Positions 16,123 through 23,838 of a stretch of 64,000 nucleotides of DNA are shown piece by piece. Origin of the DNA: Luteococcus sp052116585 (lineage in GTDB: Bacteria; Actinomycetota; Actinomycetes; Propionibacteriales; Propionibacteriaceae); contig NZ_JBQKKT010000012.1 of the NCBI RefSeq assembly GCF_052116585.1, positions 1-64,000 on the forward strand, written 5' to 3'. The position numbers and the translations under genes were made by a program. Position 1 is the stretch's first letter, and each line of letters begins with the position of its first letter. The notes beneath the pieces were generated by a model. The model was not told the origin of the DNA. It did no database searches and saw only the letters and a list, made by a program, of their open reading frames with translations.

Positions 16123-16548
16123 TCAGGCCGCCTTGCCCTGGTCTCGGGTGGTGCCGCTGGTGGGTTCGGCGAAGCCGGTGGCGCGCAGGGAGTAGGCGAT
16201 CTTCGGGCGAGGCCCGTTGTCATCGATCCACGGCGTGACCGTCAGATCGGTGAACCGCACCGGGGTGAAGGGGAAGCCGGACTTGTTCTCCGGCGGCACC
16301 GGCTGATGCTGGCAGACCAGCTTCACGACGACGGTCTTCTCCCGGTTGCCAGCCTCCGGGTCAGGGTCGAGGACGGCGACCTGCCAGATCGGCAGGCCTG
16401 TCTCCTTGTCGAGCTGCTGGGGACGCGAACCGTCCGGACGACGCGCGGCCTGATCGAAGTTCAACACCGGTTCCACGGCGCCGACCAGGTACGGCGGGAG
16501 GGGGAAGACCGTCTCCTGGGCGACGGTGAGCTTGCGCGCAATGGCCAT
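16123..16548 (-). CDS. plasmid replication, integration and excision activator (Pra-like)
   Basis: A 141-residue protein with the features of the AICE activator Pra: MAIARKLTVAQETVFPLPPYLVG at the start, DKETGLPIWQVAVLD in the middle and FTPVRFTDLTVTPW near the end. Pra switches on rep, xis and int in pSAM2. The ATG at 16548 has CAGGAG seven bases upstream and is preferred to in-frame upstream codons at 16581 and 16590. The gene is two bases from tra and divergent from the HTH sensor gene. Confidence 0.8.
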   Translation of the reverse strand: MAIARKLTVAQETVFPLPPYLVGAVEPVLNFDQAARRPDGSRPQQLDKETGLPIWQVAVLDPDPEAGNREKTVVVKLVCQHQPVPPENKSGFPFTPVRFTDLTVTPWIDDNGPRPKIAYSLRATGFAEPTSGTTRDQGKAA

Positions 16549-16670
16549 GACCAACTCCTGTTTAGTGGGTATGAACCCCATGTATCGCAAGAAAGCGATG
16601 AAGTTTGTAGGGGCTAAACCGAACTGTACTCACGGCCTCGGCCCTGTCAAGCACCTCTAAACTGGACCCC
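16549..16670. promoter_or_regulatory. divergent control region of the element
   Basis: This 122-base, AT-richer gap separates pra (minus) from the HTH sensor (plus). It contains GTTTAG at 16560-16565 facing CTAAAC at 16614-16619, a further CTAAAC near 16656, and a perfect palindrome ATCGC-AAGAAA-GCGAT at 16584-16599. These are plausible operator sites for a KorSA-like or the adjacent HTH repressor. The plus-strand gene has TCTAAACT about 12 bases before its ATG, a possible -10. Confidence 0.5.
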
Positions 16671-17492
16671 ATGCAGAGCGACCCCAGGTTTGAGGCAGTG
16701 CGTCGGATGACCGACCCGCTGGCGCAAGCGCGCGCGGCGGGGGAGTTGATCGGCGTGTACCAGCAACGTTCCGTGGAGCTGTCTCGCATTCGCAAGGCGG
16801 CGATGGAAGCAGCCGTCGACCAACGAGGCATCACCTTCACCGAGCTGGCCAAGGAGCTGGGGCTCACCAAGGGCCGCGTTTCCCAGATCCGTTCGGCGGC
16901 ACCGCCCAGGGAGCGTGCACTGTTCGGGGTCGGCCCCATCACCTTGGCCGCGCCGCTGCGCGCCGGCGACCGGCCCGAGGGCTACATTTCCCGGCATGAC
17001 TCCATTGCGGTGGAGAAGATGGCTCAGCTCCTCACCTCGCTGAGCTTCTCGGTGGACCGCTACCTGATTCCCAGCGACGGCCAGTGGATCCCTGGGCCTG
17101 ATGCCGTGGCCATCTGTGGCCCCAAATCCTCGCCGGTTACGGCCGAGGCCATTGCCAATGACCCATGGCTGGACTTCTCGCAGGATGCCCAGGGCAACTG
17201 GCTCTTGCGACACTGCGATGGGGAATCGTTCACCTCGCCATTTGACCTCGGTGATCCTTCGCGGGATCTGGCCTACGTTGCCCGCCTGCCGTTCGGTGAG
17301 GGCAGCATCTTCGTCATTGCGGGCGTTCACGCCTTGGGCTCCCTGGGGGCCGTGGAGTACCTGCAGCGCCATGCCCATGAGCTGTACGACCATGTAGGGG
17401 AGCAGCACTTTTCGATGATCGTCAGGGGTGCGTTCGACACCCAGGGCAACTCGACCGAGACGGAGGCGCTGTGGGGACCCGCGATCCACTAG
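16671..17492 (+). CDS. HTH protein with a C-terminal sensor-like domain
   Basis: A 273-residue protein. An N-terminal sigma-factor-like helix-turn-helix is at about residues 55-75 (FTELAKELGLTKGRVSQIRS). The rest is an alpha/beta domain with AICGPKSSPVTAEAIANDPWLDF, SRDLAYVARLPFGEGS and VIAGVHALGSLGAVEYL, a pattern I recall from actinobacterial HTH proteins of unknown function. The PP2C gene starts inside it (22-base overlap), so the pair is co-translated. It could be the regulator of the cargo module, or sense a ligand and control PP2C. No Shine-Dalgarno is evident; leaderless start is possible. Confidence 0.7.
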   Translation: MQSDPRFEAVRRMTDPLAQARAAGELIGVYQQRSVELSRIRKAAMEAAVDQRGITFTELAKELGLTKGRVSQIRSAAPPRERALFGVGPITLAAPLRAGDRPEGYISRHDSIAVEKMAQLLTSLSFSVDRYLIPSDGQWIPGPDAVAICGPKSSPVTAEAIANDPWLDFSQDAQGNWLLRHCDGESFTSPFDLGDPSRDLAYVARLPFGEGSIFVIAGVHALGSLGAVEYLQRHAHELYDHVGEQHFSMIVRGAFDTQGNSTETEALWGPAIH

Positions 17493-18307
17493 TCCGCATC
17501 GAGGCGGCGACGTTGGCTGGCGGCGACCACAACCAGGACCGCTATGCCTACGGCGACGGATGGGCATTCGTGCTTGATGGAGCAAGCAGCTTCGGTGAAG
17601 CGCCACCCGTACATGACGGTGGCTGGTACGCCGAACGGCTCAAGGAAGCCCTGACGGAAGGCCTCGCCAATGACTCGAATGGTCCCATTTCTAAGATCGT
17701 GGCCAAAGCCATCCGACAAGCCAGCGCGGCTCACGATGAATTCACTCAGGGGGTCTGTCCAACCAGCACCATTGCATTGGCTCGCTGGGATTCTTGCGTA
17801 CTGGAGTTTTATGTCTTGGGGGACTCCTTCGCTGTGTGGCGAGATGTCGAAGGGTGTCAAGAGATGTCGGACTTGAGGTTGGCCACTGTCGGCTCCGAGT
17901 TGAGGGAAATTTACCGAAATAGGCTCGCCTCTGGCACCGGTTTTGATGGCGAACATCGGCGGATCCTTACTCGTCTGCAAGAAGTGCAGGCTCGAGCACG
18001 GAATACGTCGGGTGGCTACTGGATCGCGGGAGCGGATGATCGCGCGGCGTGGAACGGCTGCCAAAAACGGTTATCATTGAGTTGTGTGCCAGAGTTTGCG
18101 CTGGTGACAGACGGACTATCAATAGATACTCGCCGAGAGATTTTTTCGAAGAAGTCCCTGGGTGAGCTCATGGAAAGACAGCAGGTGGAGGAATCCCTGG
18201 ATGTGAATGGATGTGCCTATCCCAGAAGCAAACTGCATGACGATAAGACTGCAGTAAGAATTCGCGTGGCTCGAAATGAGCAGGTAGGTTCGGGAGGGTG
18301 TCGTTGA
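17471..18307 (+). CDS. PP2C-family Ser/Thr protein phosphatase
   Basis: A 278-residue PP2C-like metal-dependent phosphatase. Family motifs appear in order: NQDR (21-24) and DGAS (36-39) for metal ligands, CPTSTIAL (96-102), VLGDSFAV (115-122), ALVTDGL (210-216) and HDDKTAV (256-262). All aspartates expected for two metal ions seem present. It starts at a GTG overlapping the HTH gene by 22 bases. GC drops through this gene (A/T-rich third positions such as TTTTTTCGAAG), unlike the backbone. Its natural partner would be the kinase encoded at 20262-21112 on the other strand. Confidence 0.85.
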   Translation: MGTRDPLVRIEAATLAGGDHNQDRYAYGDGWAFVLDGASSFGEAPPVHDGGWYAERLKEALTEGLANDSNGPISKIVAKAIRQASAAHDEFTQGVCPTSTIALARWDSCVLEFYVLGDSFAVWRDVEGCQEMSDLRLATVGSELREIYRNRLASGTGFDGEHRRILTRLQEVQARARNTSGGYWIAGADDRAAWNGCQKRLSLSCVPEFALVTDGLSIDTRREIFSKKSLGELMERQQVEESLDVNGCAYPRSKLHDDKTAVRIRVARNEQVGSGGCR

Positions 18308-18318
18308 AGGAAACCAAT

Positions 18319-19047
18319 ATGACGAATCCCGCCGATGGTTCGAAGAACCGCAACCGGTCCAGGTCTTGGGAGTCCTCTCGTCAAAAGCCAGGCCGGCGCT
18401 TCGAGCCCCTCCAAGAGCTGCCTCTGCATCATGACGCGGAGCTGCTGAGCGCCGGGCTGCGTGGGGCGGGGGCAGGTCTCTTGTTGATGCGCGAAGTTGC
18501 GACTCCTACGGGAATTCCAGACCTAATTGCAGTCGTTGGCGACGAGAGCAGACTGGAGAAGCGCCTATCCTTAGATGTTCCACCTTTGGTCAATCAAATA
18601 GATTCGGCTCTTGTTGCAGCGCTTTCTTCTGGCTCTCCTAGGTCACTAGAATGGATTTCTAGGGATCTTGGATGGCCTATCGAAACTCTAAAGAGGCGAG
18701 TCCCGAATCTGTTGAGGCTGGGGGCTATTAGTACCAAAAACGGCACGACCTATCGACGCTCACCGAACCTTGTTGACATCGGGAGCATTATTGCTTTTGA
18801 GGCGAAAGTATCTGATTGGCGGCGCGCCGTGAAACAGGCGCATGCCTATGATGTGTGGGCGGACAACTATGTAATTGTAATGGGGAATTTGAGTGCGGGC
18901 GCTCAGCTTTCCCTCGATGCGGTAGTCAAAAGCGACGGTGCTGGTTGGGCGCTAGGTAGTCAGTGGAGAGTAAAGCCCAAGGCTCGACACACCTCGAGAA
19001 GTCGCCACATGTGGGGTTCTGAACACATCGTGGCGGCGCTGATGTGA
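18319..19047 (+). CDS. predicted PD-(D/E)XK nuclease with inserted winged helix
   Basis: A 242-residue protein of unknown family. IPDLIAVVG (Asp68) and, after a spacer, IIAFEAKVSDWRRAVKQAHAYDVW (Glu161, Lys163, Gln173) form the D...ExK...Q signature of restriction-endonuclease-like folds. The intervening residues 94-145 (SALVAALSSGSPRSLEWISRD and following) look like a winged helix-turn-helix inserted between the core strands. Start: ATG 18319 with GAAGGA seven bases upstream is preferred to a GTG at 18298 that overlaps the PP2C gene. The nuclease function is inference from motif order and is testable by fold prediction. Confidence 0.6.
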   Translation: MTNPADGSKNRNRSRSWESSRQKPGRRFEPLQELPLHHDAELLSAGLRGAGAGLLLMREVATPTGIPDLIAVVGDESRLEKRLSLDVPPLVNQIDSALVAALSSGSPRSLEWISRDLGWPIETLKRRVPNLLRLGAISTKNGTTYRRSPNLVDIGSIIAFEAKVSDWRRAVKQAHAYDVWADNYVIVMGNLSAGAQLSLDAVVKSDGAGWALGSQWRVKPKARHTSRSRHMWGSEHIVAALM

Positions 19048-19107
19048 GCAGGTTGCAGTTCACTGCTAACCTGACTCCGAACGTTCTAAGGCCTCGCGGA
19101 TAGCGTG

Positions 19108-20265
19108 TCACCATCCCTCGGTGCTCTTGTACAGGCGTAGACCTGTGGCGAAGGGGCGGATCCACTCGACCGCTGATGTGTTCGTGGGGTGGCGGGTCGC
19201 GCACTGTGCCCACTCAACCTCAGCGCGGTCGTATAGATTTGCCAGGTGTATGCATCGTGCGCGGTAACTGCCTTGGGCCTGGATGTCAGCCACGACCCCC
19301 GCTAGGACGCCCGTGTGGTGGAGGAAGGCCTCCTTGGGGCCGGGCGCGGGTAGCCCCCCGGCGCCCGCAATAAATGCGGCATGACGCGCATTGAGGACCT
19401 GTGCTTCCTTGTCTTCAATCCACCCCAAGAGGCCGCGAAGTGTCGGGCGAGTGAACCAGCCACCGCCGCCGCCTGAAGAATCGCGGGGAGCATAGTCCGA
19501 GTAACAAAGAGCACGCTGTCGGCGATCCCAGCCAGTGCCCACCGTCGATGCCCCAGCGGCCACAGCTGGAAGGGCAGCGAGATCCCCATGGGACACGTGG
19601 ATAGGCACGCCCCCCTCAGAGAGAGCTCGGACGGTTCGACATAGGCCATGGATAGCCTCGTCGCTCGTCGGGGCTGGCAGAATGTTGCTCGGTCTCGCGA
19701 CAGAGATGAACCATCCAGAGGGTTGAAATTGAGCCAAAGCGCCAATATGACTGTCTAGGTCTCGGCCGCCAGCCCAGAAGGGATCAGTTCCGGAGATAGC
19801 TAGCCATGCATTTGGATCTTGAGATACGGCTTCTCTAGCTAGATCCAAAGCAGTCACGCTCGAAGGGCCAAGCCCTGCGTGCAACAAGACTGTTGGACTC
19901 AAGCGGGTCGCGTTGATGGAATCTTGAACAGCGAAAACCTTTTCGACGTGTGCTTGTTGTAGAGCTGGGGTTGAGAGATCTCCGCGAACTCCGCCCCAAA
20001 GATCGTACTGGTCGTAGTATCGGAAATCACCCACACCGCTCATCTGAAGAACCTCGGTCAATGGGTTGAACCAAACCTTGGTTCCAGCTGCGGAGAGATC
20101 ATCCGATTGCTTTATGATACCAGGCTTCTTGCCGGGTCCGACAATGTGGGTCGAGGGGGTAGCCCAAGGGTTCAACACCACGCCGCTGCTGACACCGGTA
20201 GCAGTCGCTTCGTTCATCCACTTGGTCAGGTTCGGACGAGGGCTATCCTCGATCATAGTACTCAT
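19108..20265 (-). CDS. uncharacterised cargo protein, TIM-barrel-like
   Basis: A 385-residue soluble protein I cannot place. It has alternating predicted strands and helices (VLLHAGLGPSSVTALDLAREA, NAWLAISGTDPFW, SGWFISVARPS, GVPIHVSHGDLAALPAVAAGA), a rhythm typical of a TIM barrel, and conserved-looking polar motifs HVSHGDL, GTGWDRRQR and CYSDYAPRD. It resembles tRNA-guanine transglycosylase-type barrels only in general layout; the hallmark motifs of that family are absent. It begins in an ATGA overlap with the kinase stop, so kinase and this protein are one unit. GC is low. Confidence 0.6.
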   Translation of the reverse strand: MSTMIEDSPRPNLTKWMNEATATGVSSGVVLNPWATPSTHIVGPGKKPGIIKQSDDLSAAGTKVWFNPLTEVLQMSGVGDFRYYDQYDLWGGVRGDLSTPALQQAHVEKVFAVQDSINATRLSPTVLLHAGLGPSSVTALDLAREAVSQDPNAWLAISGTDPFWAGGRDLDSHIGALAQFQPSGWFISVARPSNILPAPTSDEAIHGLCRTVRALSEGGVPIHVSHGDLAALPAVAAGASTVGTGWDRRQRALCYSDYAPRDSSGGGGGWFTRPTLRGLLGWIEDKEAQVLNARHAAFIAGAGGLPAPGPKEAFLHHTGVLAGVVADIQAQGSYRARCIHLANLYDRAEVEWAQCATRHPTNTSAVEWIRPFATGLRLYKSTEGW

Positions 20266-21112
20266 ACGAGGGCTCCAATCGCGTCGCGCAGTCTCGCGCC
20301 ATTGATGTAACGCCTAGCTGGCTGACGGTGTAGGCAGCGCATGACGAGCTCAACCACGCTGTCATCGAGGTCGGGCCGAACGCTCGTCAATGAAGTGGAG
20401 ATATTGCCGTTAATTAGTCGTCGCAAATAGTCGTCGTCGTCCCCTTGGTAGGGGAAGGGGGATGTCCCCGTTAGTGCAGTGAACAGGAGGATCCCCACGC
20501 AGAAAACATCGGAAGCAGGCGTGGGGCCGCCGGAGTAGCTGTTGAGATGCTCGGGACTCAAGAACCCTGCAGTCCCAGGCTGCCCAGCCACGGTTATCCC
20601 TGAGAGCAGCGTGTGGCGAGCGAACCCGAAGTCCATAACCTTATAAGACCCGTTGTCGAGTCGACGCACATTATTGCTACTAAGGTCCCGATGAACCACT
20701 CCTACAGCATGGCCGGCCGAAAGGCCATCGGCTACATCCCATCCGAGTCGAGCAGCGTCGCTCCAGGTCCACGGGTGGGAGAGAAATCCCGTGAGTCCGC
20801 CCCATTCAGACGCTCTTCCAGCCAAGCCGCGCCCACAACGGGGTCGCCCAGTTCGACCAACGAGGATTCAACACGCACCACGTGGTCATTCGAGAGTCTC
20901 CCGAGAAGAGTCACCTCACGCTCAGCCCTTCTCACGGTATCGGGCGTGCCTTGCCCAACCATGACCACCTTGAGTACGAGACTTACCCCGTCTCGGTTCC
21001 TGGTTACTGCCCTCACCACCTTCTGCCCGCCTGGCGCACCGATTGGGCCAGCATCGGTGACGTCTAGGGCCTCCGCAGCTTCGCGGATCTTGTCATCAGA
21101 CAGAACATTCAC
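20262..21112 (-). pseudogene. Ser/Thr protein kinase with one-base frameshift
   Basis: Two overlapping minus-strand frames together make one Hanks-type kinase. The N-lobe frame (from GTG 21112, or TTG 21130) has the beta-3 lysine in LVLKVV (Lys48) and ends in AAWLEERLNG. The C-lobe frame has HRDLSSNN, DFGFA, SPEH and SDVFCVGILLFTALTG. One extra base in the C-run at 20800-20803 would join them as LNGGGLTGFLSHPW, a perfect kinase hinge, giving about 283 residues. This is either a sequencing error, a real inactivation, or a phase-variable switch. All catalytic motifs are intact. It overlaps the next gene as ATGA. Confidence 0.75.
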
Positions 21113-21407
21113 ACTCGGAACATACCCCAAGGTAGGTCACGACTTCCTTGTGTAAACAGAGAATTCTGCGGGGTGTGAGAACTTTCTCTACTGACTCAAG
21201 GCGCCTTCGGCGCACGTGACCGGCGGCAGCGGGGCCTCGCGACAGGGGCCCGCGCTCCGGTCGCTTCGCTCCCTCTGCGCACCCCGTCGCACCCCACCAC
21301 CACCGGCCACGCACAAGCGGGACGCCCTGGGCCAGGTGGTCCGAGGCGTCCCTCTAGTTCTGTGGTTCGATCCATCCTCGAGCGGCTATGGGCCATGATC
21401 AGGTGCC
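21113..21407. other. intergenic stretch inside the element
   Basis: About 290 bases, no supported gene. The kinase promoter must lie at its left end (AT-rich 21131-21190). A GC-rich part follows with the hairpin AAGGCGCCTTCGGCGCACG (near 21198), which could be a terminator or part of a transfer locus (clt); nothing decisive is seen. Confidence 0.3.
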
Positions 21408-21977
21408 ATGAGCAATCCCACCCAGACGCCATTCACCTGGGTCTCGTCCTCCGCAAGAACGGAGTGGCTCGACCTGAGCGAGCCCGCCTGGCGCGAGACC
21501 GTCGGTTTCGGGCCCGCAGGGTTCCCCGCCTACGCGCGGCTGGGCCTGCTCGCACCCCCGCCACCAGGACGAGGCGCACTCGCCCAGCTGTCTGGCGACG
21601 ACGGCGCTGAGGTGCGAATCCTGGATGCGGCTGTGTCCGTGCTGACTGCATGGACCAGCACCCCCGAGGACGCGTACTTCCTGCTGTGGGACGGGATGCC
21701 CTGGCCCGAGTCCCTGCCGCGGCCTGCTCGACCGCCCCTGACCAGCTCTGCACGCAACTACTACATCCTGCGAGGCCCGCTCGACAGCCTGGCCGCCGGT
21801 GGAGAAGAACAGCTCGACGGAATCACCCCAGCCTTCATCTGGCCCGCCGACCGTGCATGGTGCCTCGCCTGCGACGTCGATCCCGACTGGGCAGGAATCG
21901 GCGCCCCAGCAGCAGCCATCCAGGCACTTCTGACGGCACCCGGACTCCAAGTCACCGCCGCCGGGCGATCCGACTAG
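21408..21977 (+). CDS. hypothetical AICE protein
   Basis: A 189-residue protein, GC-rich like the backbone and not like the kinase cargo. It begins with Trp-rich residues and carries WPADRAWCLACDVDPDWAGIGAP (about 145-167), a pattern found in actinobacterial proteins of unknown function often encoded by integrated elements. No membrane segment or catalytic motif is evident. It is the last gene before attR. Confidence 0.6.
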   Translation: MSNPTQTPFTWVSSSARTEWLDLSEPAWRETVGFGPAGFPAYARLGLLAPPPPGRGALAQLSGDDGAEVRILDAAVSVLTAWTSTPEDAYFLLWDGMPWPESLPRPARPPLTSSARNYYILRGPLDSLAAGGEEQLDGITPAFIWPADRAWCLACDVDPDWAGIGAPAAAIQALLTAPGLQVTAAGRSD

Positions 21978-22172
21978 GACGCCGCCACGATCCATGCCGG
22001 CAGCACCCGTCCGGGCAAAGTCCTCACCGGCATGGACCGCGCCGGACCGAAAATCGAACAGTGCGTGAGGCGCGGGCCCCCGGCGGGCCCCCGAGTCGAA
22101 ATCGACGGCATCCGCGCACCCCGCGGCACGGGTGAAACCGCTTGTGAGCGACGTTCGATCCCGCACGGGAGG
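21978..22172. other. non-coding end of the element
   Basis: A GC-rich stretch between the last element gene and attR. It includes GCGGGCCCCCGGCGGGCCCCC, a near-palindromic GC run at about 22071-22092, and no supported gene. Confidence 0.3.
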
Positions 22173-22226
22173 CGTTCGCAATGAGAAGGTCAGGGGTTCG
22201 AATCCCCTATGCTCCACAAGCAAGAA
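22173..22226 (+). other. attR (distal attachment site)
   Basis: Fifty-four bases identical to 11390-11443: the last 45 bases of tRNA-Ala plus nine or so downstream. The upstream tRNA half is missing, so this is not a tRNA gene. Divergence from attL starts immediately on both sides. Confidence 0.9.
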
Positions 22227-22251
22227 CGCCGGTCCAGATGGGCCGGCGTTC
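22224..22251 (+). terminator. original tRNA-Ala terminator, displaced by the element
   Basis: GAACGCCGG at 22224-22232 pairs with CCGGCGTTC at 22243-22251, followed by TTCGTCGTC. It lies directly after attR, where the chromosomal sequence once joined to the tRNA resumes. Confidence 0.8.
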
Positions 22252-22443
22252 TTCGTCGTCAGAGCCGTCTCCGCGCCGAGGTCAAAGGCCACTCCCCGTC
22301 GCCGAGCAGTATGTGTCTGCCCCGACCATCGCGGTGATGAATCCGTGGGAGCCTCGGCAGGCGGAGGCTGGGGACGGCGGTCGTTGAGTCCGCGGAATTG
22401 ATCGGGTTAACTGGAAGCTCACCTCTCGACAATCACAGGGACC

Positions 22444-23838
22444 ATGCCTCCTCTCATATCGCTCCTGCTCGGAGTACTGATCGTCCTGCTGATCACGGTC
22501 TTGACCGGCTACTTCGTGGCCCAGGAATTCGCCTTCATGGCGGTGGACCGCTCACGGCTGGGAGCCCGCGCCCGCGCCGGTGACAGCCGCGCAGCCAGCA
22601 CGTTGGAGATCACCCGTCGAACCTCCTTCCTGCTCTCCGGCGCCCAGCTCGGCATCACCGTGACGGGCCTGCTCGTCGGCTACGTCGCCGAACCGATGAT
22701 CGGCGGCGGCCTGTCCCAGCTCCTCGGCGGCGTCGGTGTGCCGCGTGCCGTCAGCATCACCATCGGAGCGGTCATCGCGATGGCCGTCTCCACCGTCGTG
22801 CAGATGGTCTTCGGTGAGCTCTTCCCCAAGAACTACGCCATTGCCCGCCCAGACCAGGTCTCCGACAAGCTGGCGCCCTCCACCAAGGCCTACCTCAAGA
22901 TCTTCGGCCCCACCATCTCCGTCTTCGACAAGGCGGCCGAGCTGCTGCTGCGCGCCGTGAAGATCGAGCCGGTCCACGACGTGGAACACGCCGCCACCGC
23001 CCGTGACTTGCAGCACCTGGTGGAGGCCTCCCGCACCTCGGGTGACCTGCCACCCGAACTGTCGATCATGGTGGACCGCATCCTCGACTTCCCGTCGGAG
23101 GACGTCGACCACGCGATGATCCCGCGCGCACAGGTGGCCTCGCTGCCCCCGGAGACCACCGTCGGGGATGCTCGCGAGAAGATGGCCACCGGTCACACGC
23201 GCTATCCCGTCATCGACGACGACAACGACATCATCGGTGTGCTGAACCTGGTGGACGTGCTGGGCTGGCAGAAGGACCCCGACGCGTCCGTGCGTGAGCT
23301 CGCCCGGCCCGCCGTGGTGGTGCCCGAGCTGATGAGCCTTCCCGACTGTCTGGCCGAGCTGGATCGCGCCGGCCAGCAGCTGGCCTGCGTCATCGACGAG
23401 TACGGCGGTTTCACCGGCATCATCACCGTGGAGGACCTCGCCGAGGAGATCGTCGGCGAACTCACCGACGAACACGACCCCGACGAGCCCAGCTATGTCC
23501 CCGTCCCCGACGACGGCATCTGGGTGATGGACGGCGACGTGCACACCGACGAGGTGGAGCGTGCCCTGGGCGTCGACCTGCCCGAAGGCGACGCGGAGAC
23601 CATCGGTGGCCTGGCGATCGACCAACTCGGCGCCCTCCCCGAGGAGGGCGACGTGGTGCAGGTGCCGCTGCCCGTCGGCCTCGACGAGGACCCGATCACC
23701 CTGAACGTGGAGGTGCTCGACGTGGAACGACACGTCCCCTCCCGCGTGAAACTGACTCTCAGCGACGAGCCCGTCCCCTCGGGGGCCACCGCGCTGCCCG
23801 ACACACTCGCTGCCCAGGATGAGGAGGCCAACCGATGA
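22444..23838 (+). CDS. CNNM/CorC-family transporter-like protein (DUF21, CBS, CorC_HlyC)
   Basis: A 464-residue membrane protein of the hemolysin C/CorC group, thought to take part in magnesium or cobalt transport. A DUF21 membrane domain (1 to about 195; QEFAFMAVDRSRL, TSFLLSGAQLGITVTGLLVGY) is followed by paired CBS domains (about 215-335; ARDLQHLVEAS, DEYGGFTGIITVEDLAEEIVGEL) and a C-terminal CorC_HlyC domain (from about 350). It is the first gene of a pair; its stop overlaps the start of the second as ATGA, suggesting a heteromeric complex. Confidence 0.9.
   Translation: MPPLISLLLGVLIVLLITVLTGYFVAQEFAFMAVDRSRLGARARAGDSRAASTLEITRRTSFLLSGAQLGITVTGLLVGYVAEPMIGGGLSQLLGGVGVPRAVSITIGAVIAMAVSTVVQMVFGELFPKNYAIARPDQVSDKLAPSTKAYLKIFGPTISVFDKAAELLLRAVKIEPVHDVEHAATARDLQHLVEASRTSGDLPPELSIMVDRILDFPSEDVDHAMIPRAQVASLPPETTVGDAREKMATGHTRYPVIDDDNDIIGVLNLVDVLGWQKDPDASVRELARPAVVVPELMSLPDCLAELDRAGQQLACVIDEYGGFTGIITVEDLAEEIVGELTDEHDPDEPSYVPVPDDGIWVMDGDVHTDEVERALGVDLPEGDAETIGGLAIDQLGALPEEGDVVQVPLPVGLDEDPITLNVEVLDVERHVPSRVKLTLSDEPVPSGATALPDTLAAQDEEANR

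Larger units (their letters stand above)
11390..22226. mobile_element. integrated actinomycete conjugative element (AICE, pSAM2-like)
   Basis: About 10.8 kb inserted in the 3' end of tRNA-Ala. The ends are 54-bp identical direct repeats (11390-11443 and 22173-22226). The minus-strand module next to the tRNA is int-xis-rep-tra-pra, the standard AICE backbone: tyrosine recombinase, excisionase, RepSA-like initiator, FtsK-type DNA pump and Pra activator. The cargo at 16671-21977 has visibly lower GC from about 17600 to 21130. All backbone genes look intact, so the element may still excise; this cannot be shown from sequence alone. Confidence 0.92.

Noticed and set aside
19108..20265. tRNA-guanine transglycosylase / DpdA-type DNA modification enzyme
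   Set aside because: General barrel pattern only; the family's catalytic and zinc-binding motifs are not visible.
22173..22217. Second tRNA-Ala gene
   Set aside because: Only the 3' part from the anticodon loop on is present; it is the attR copy.
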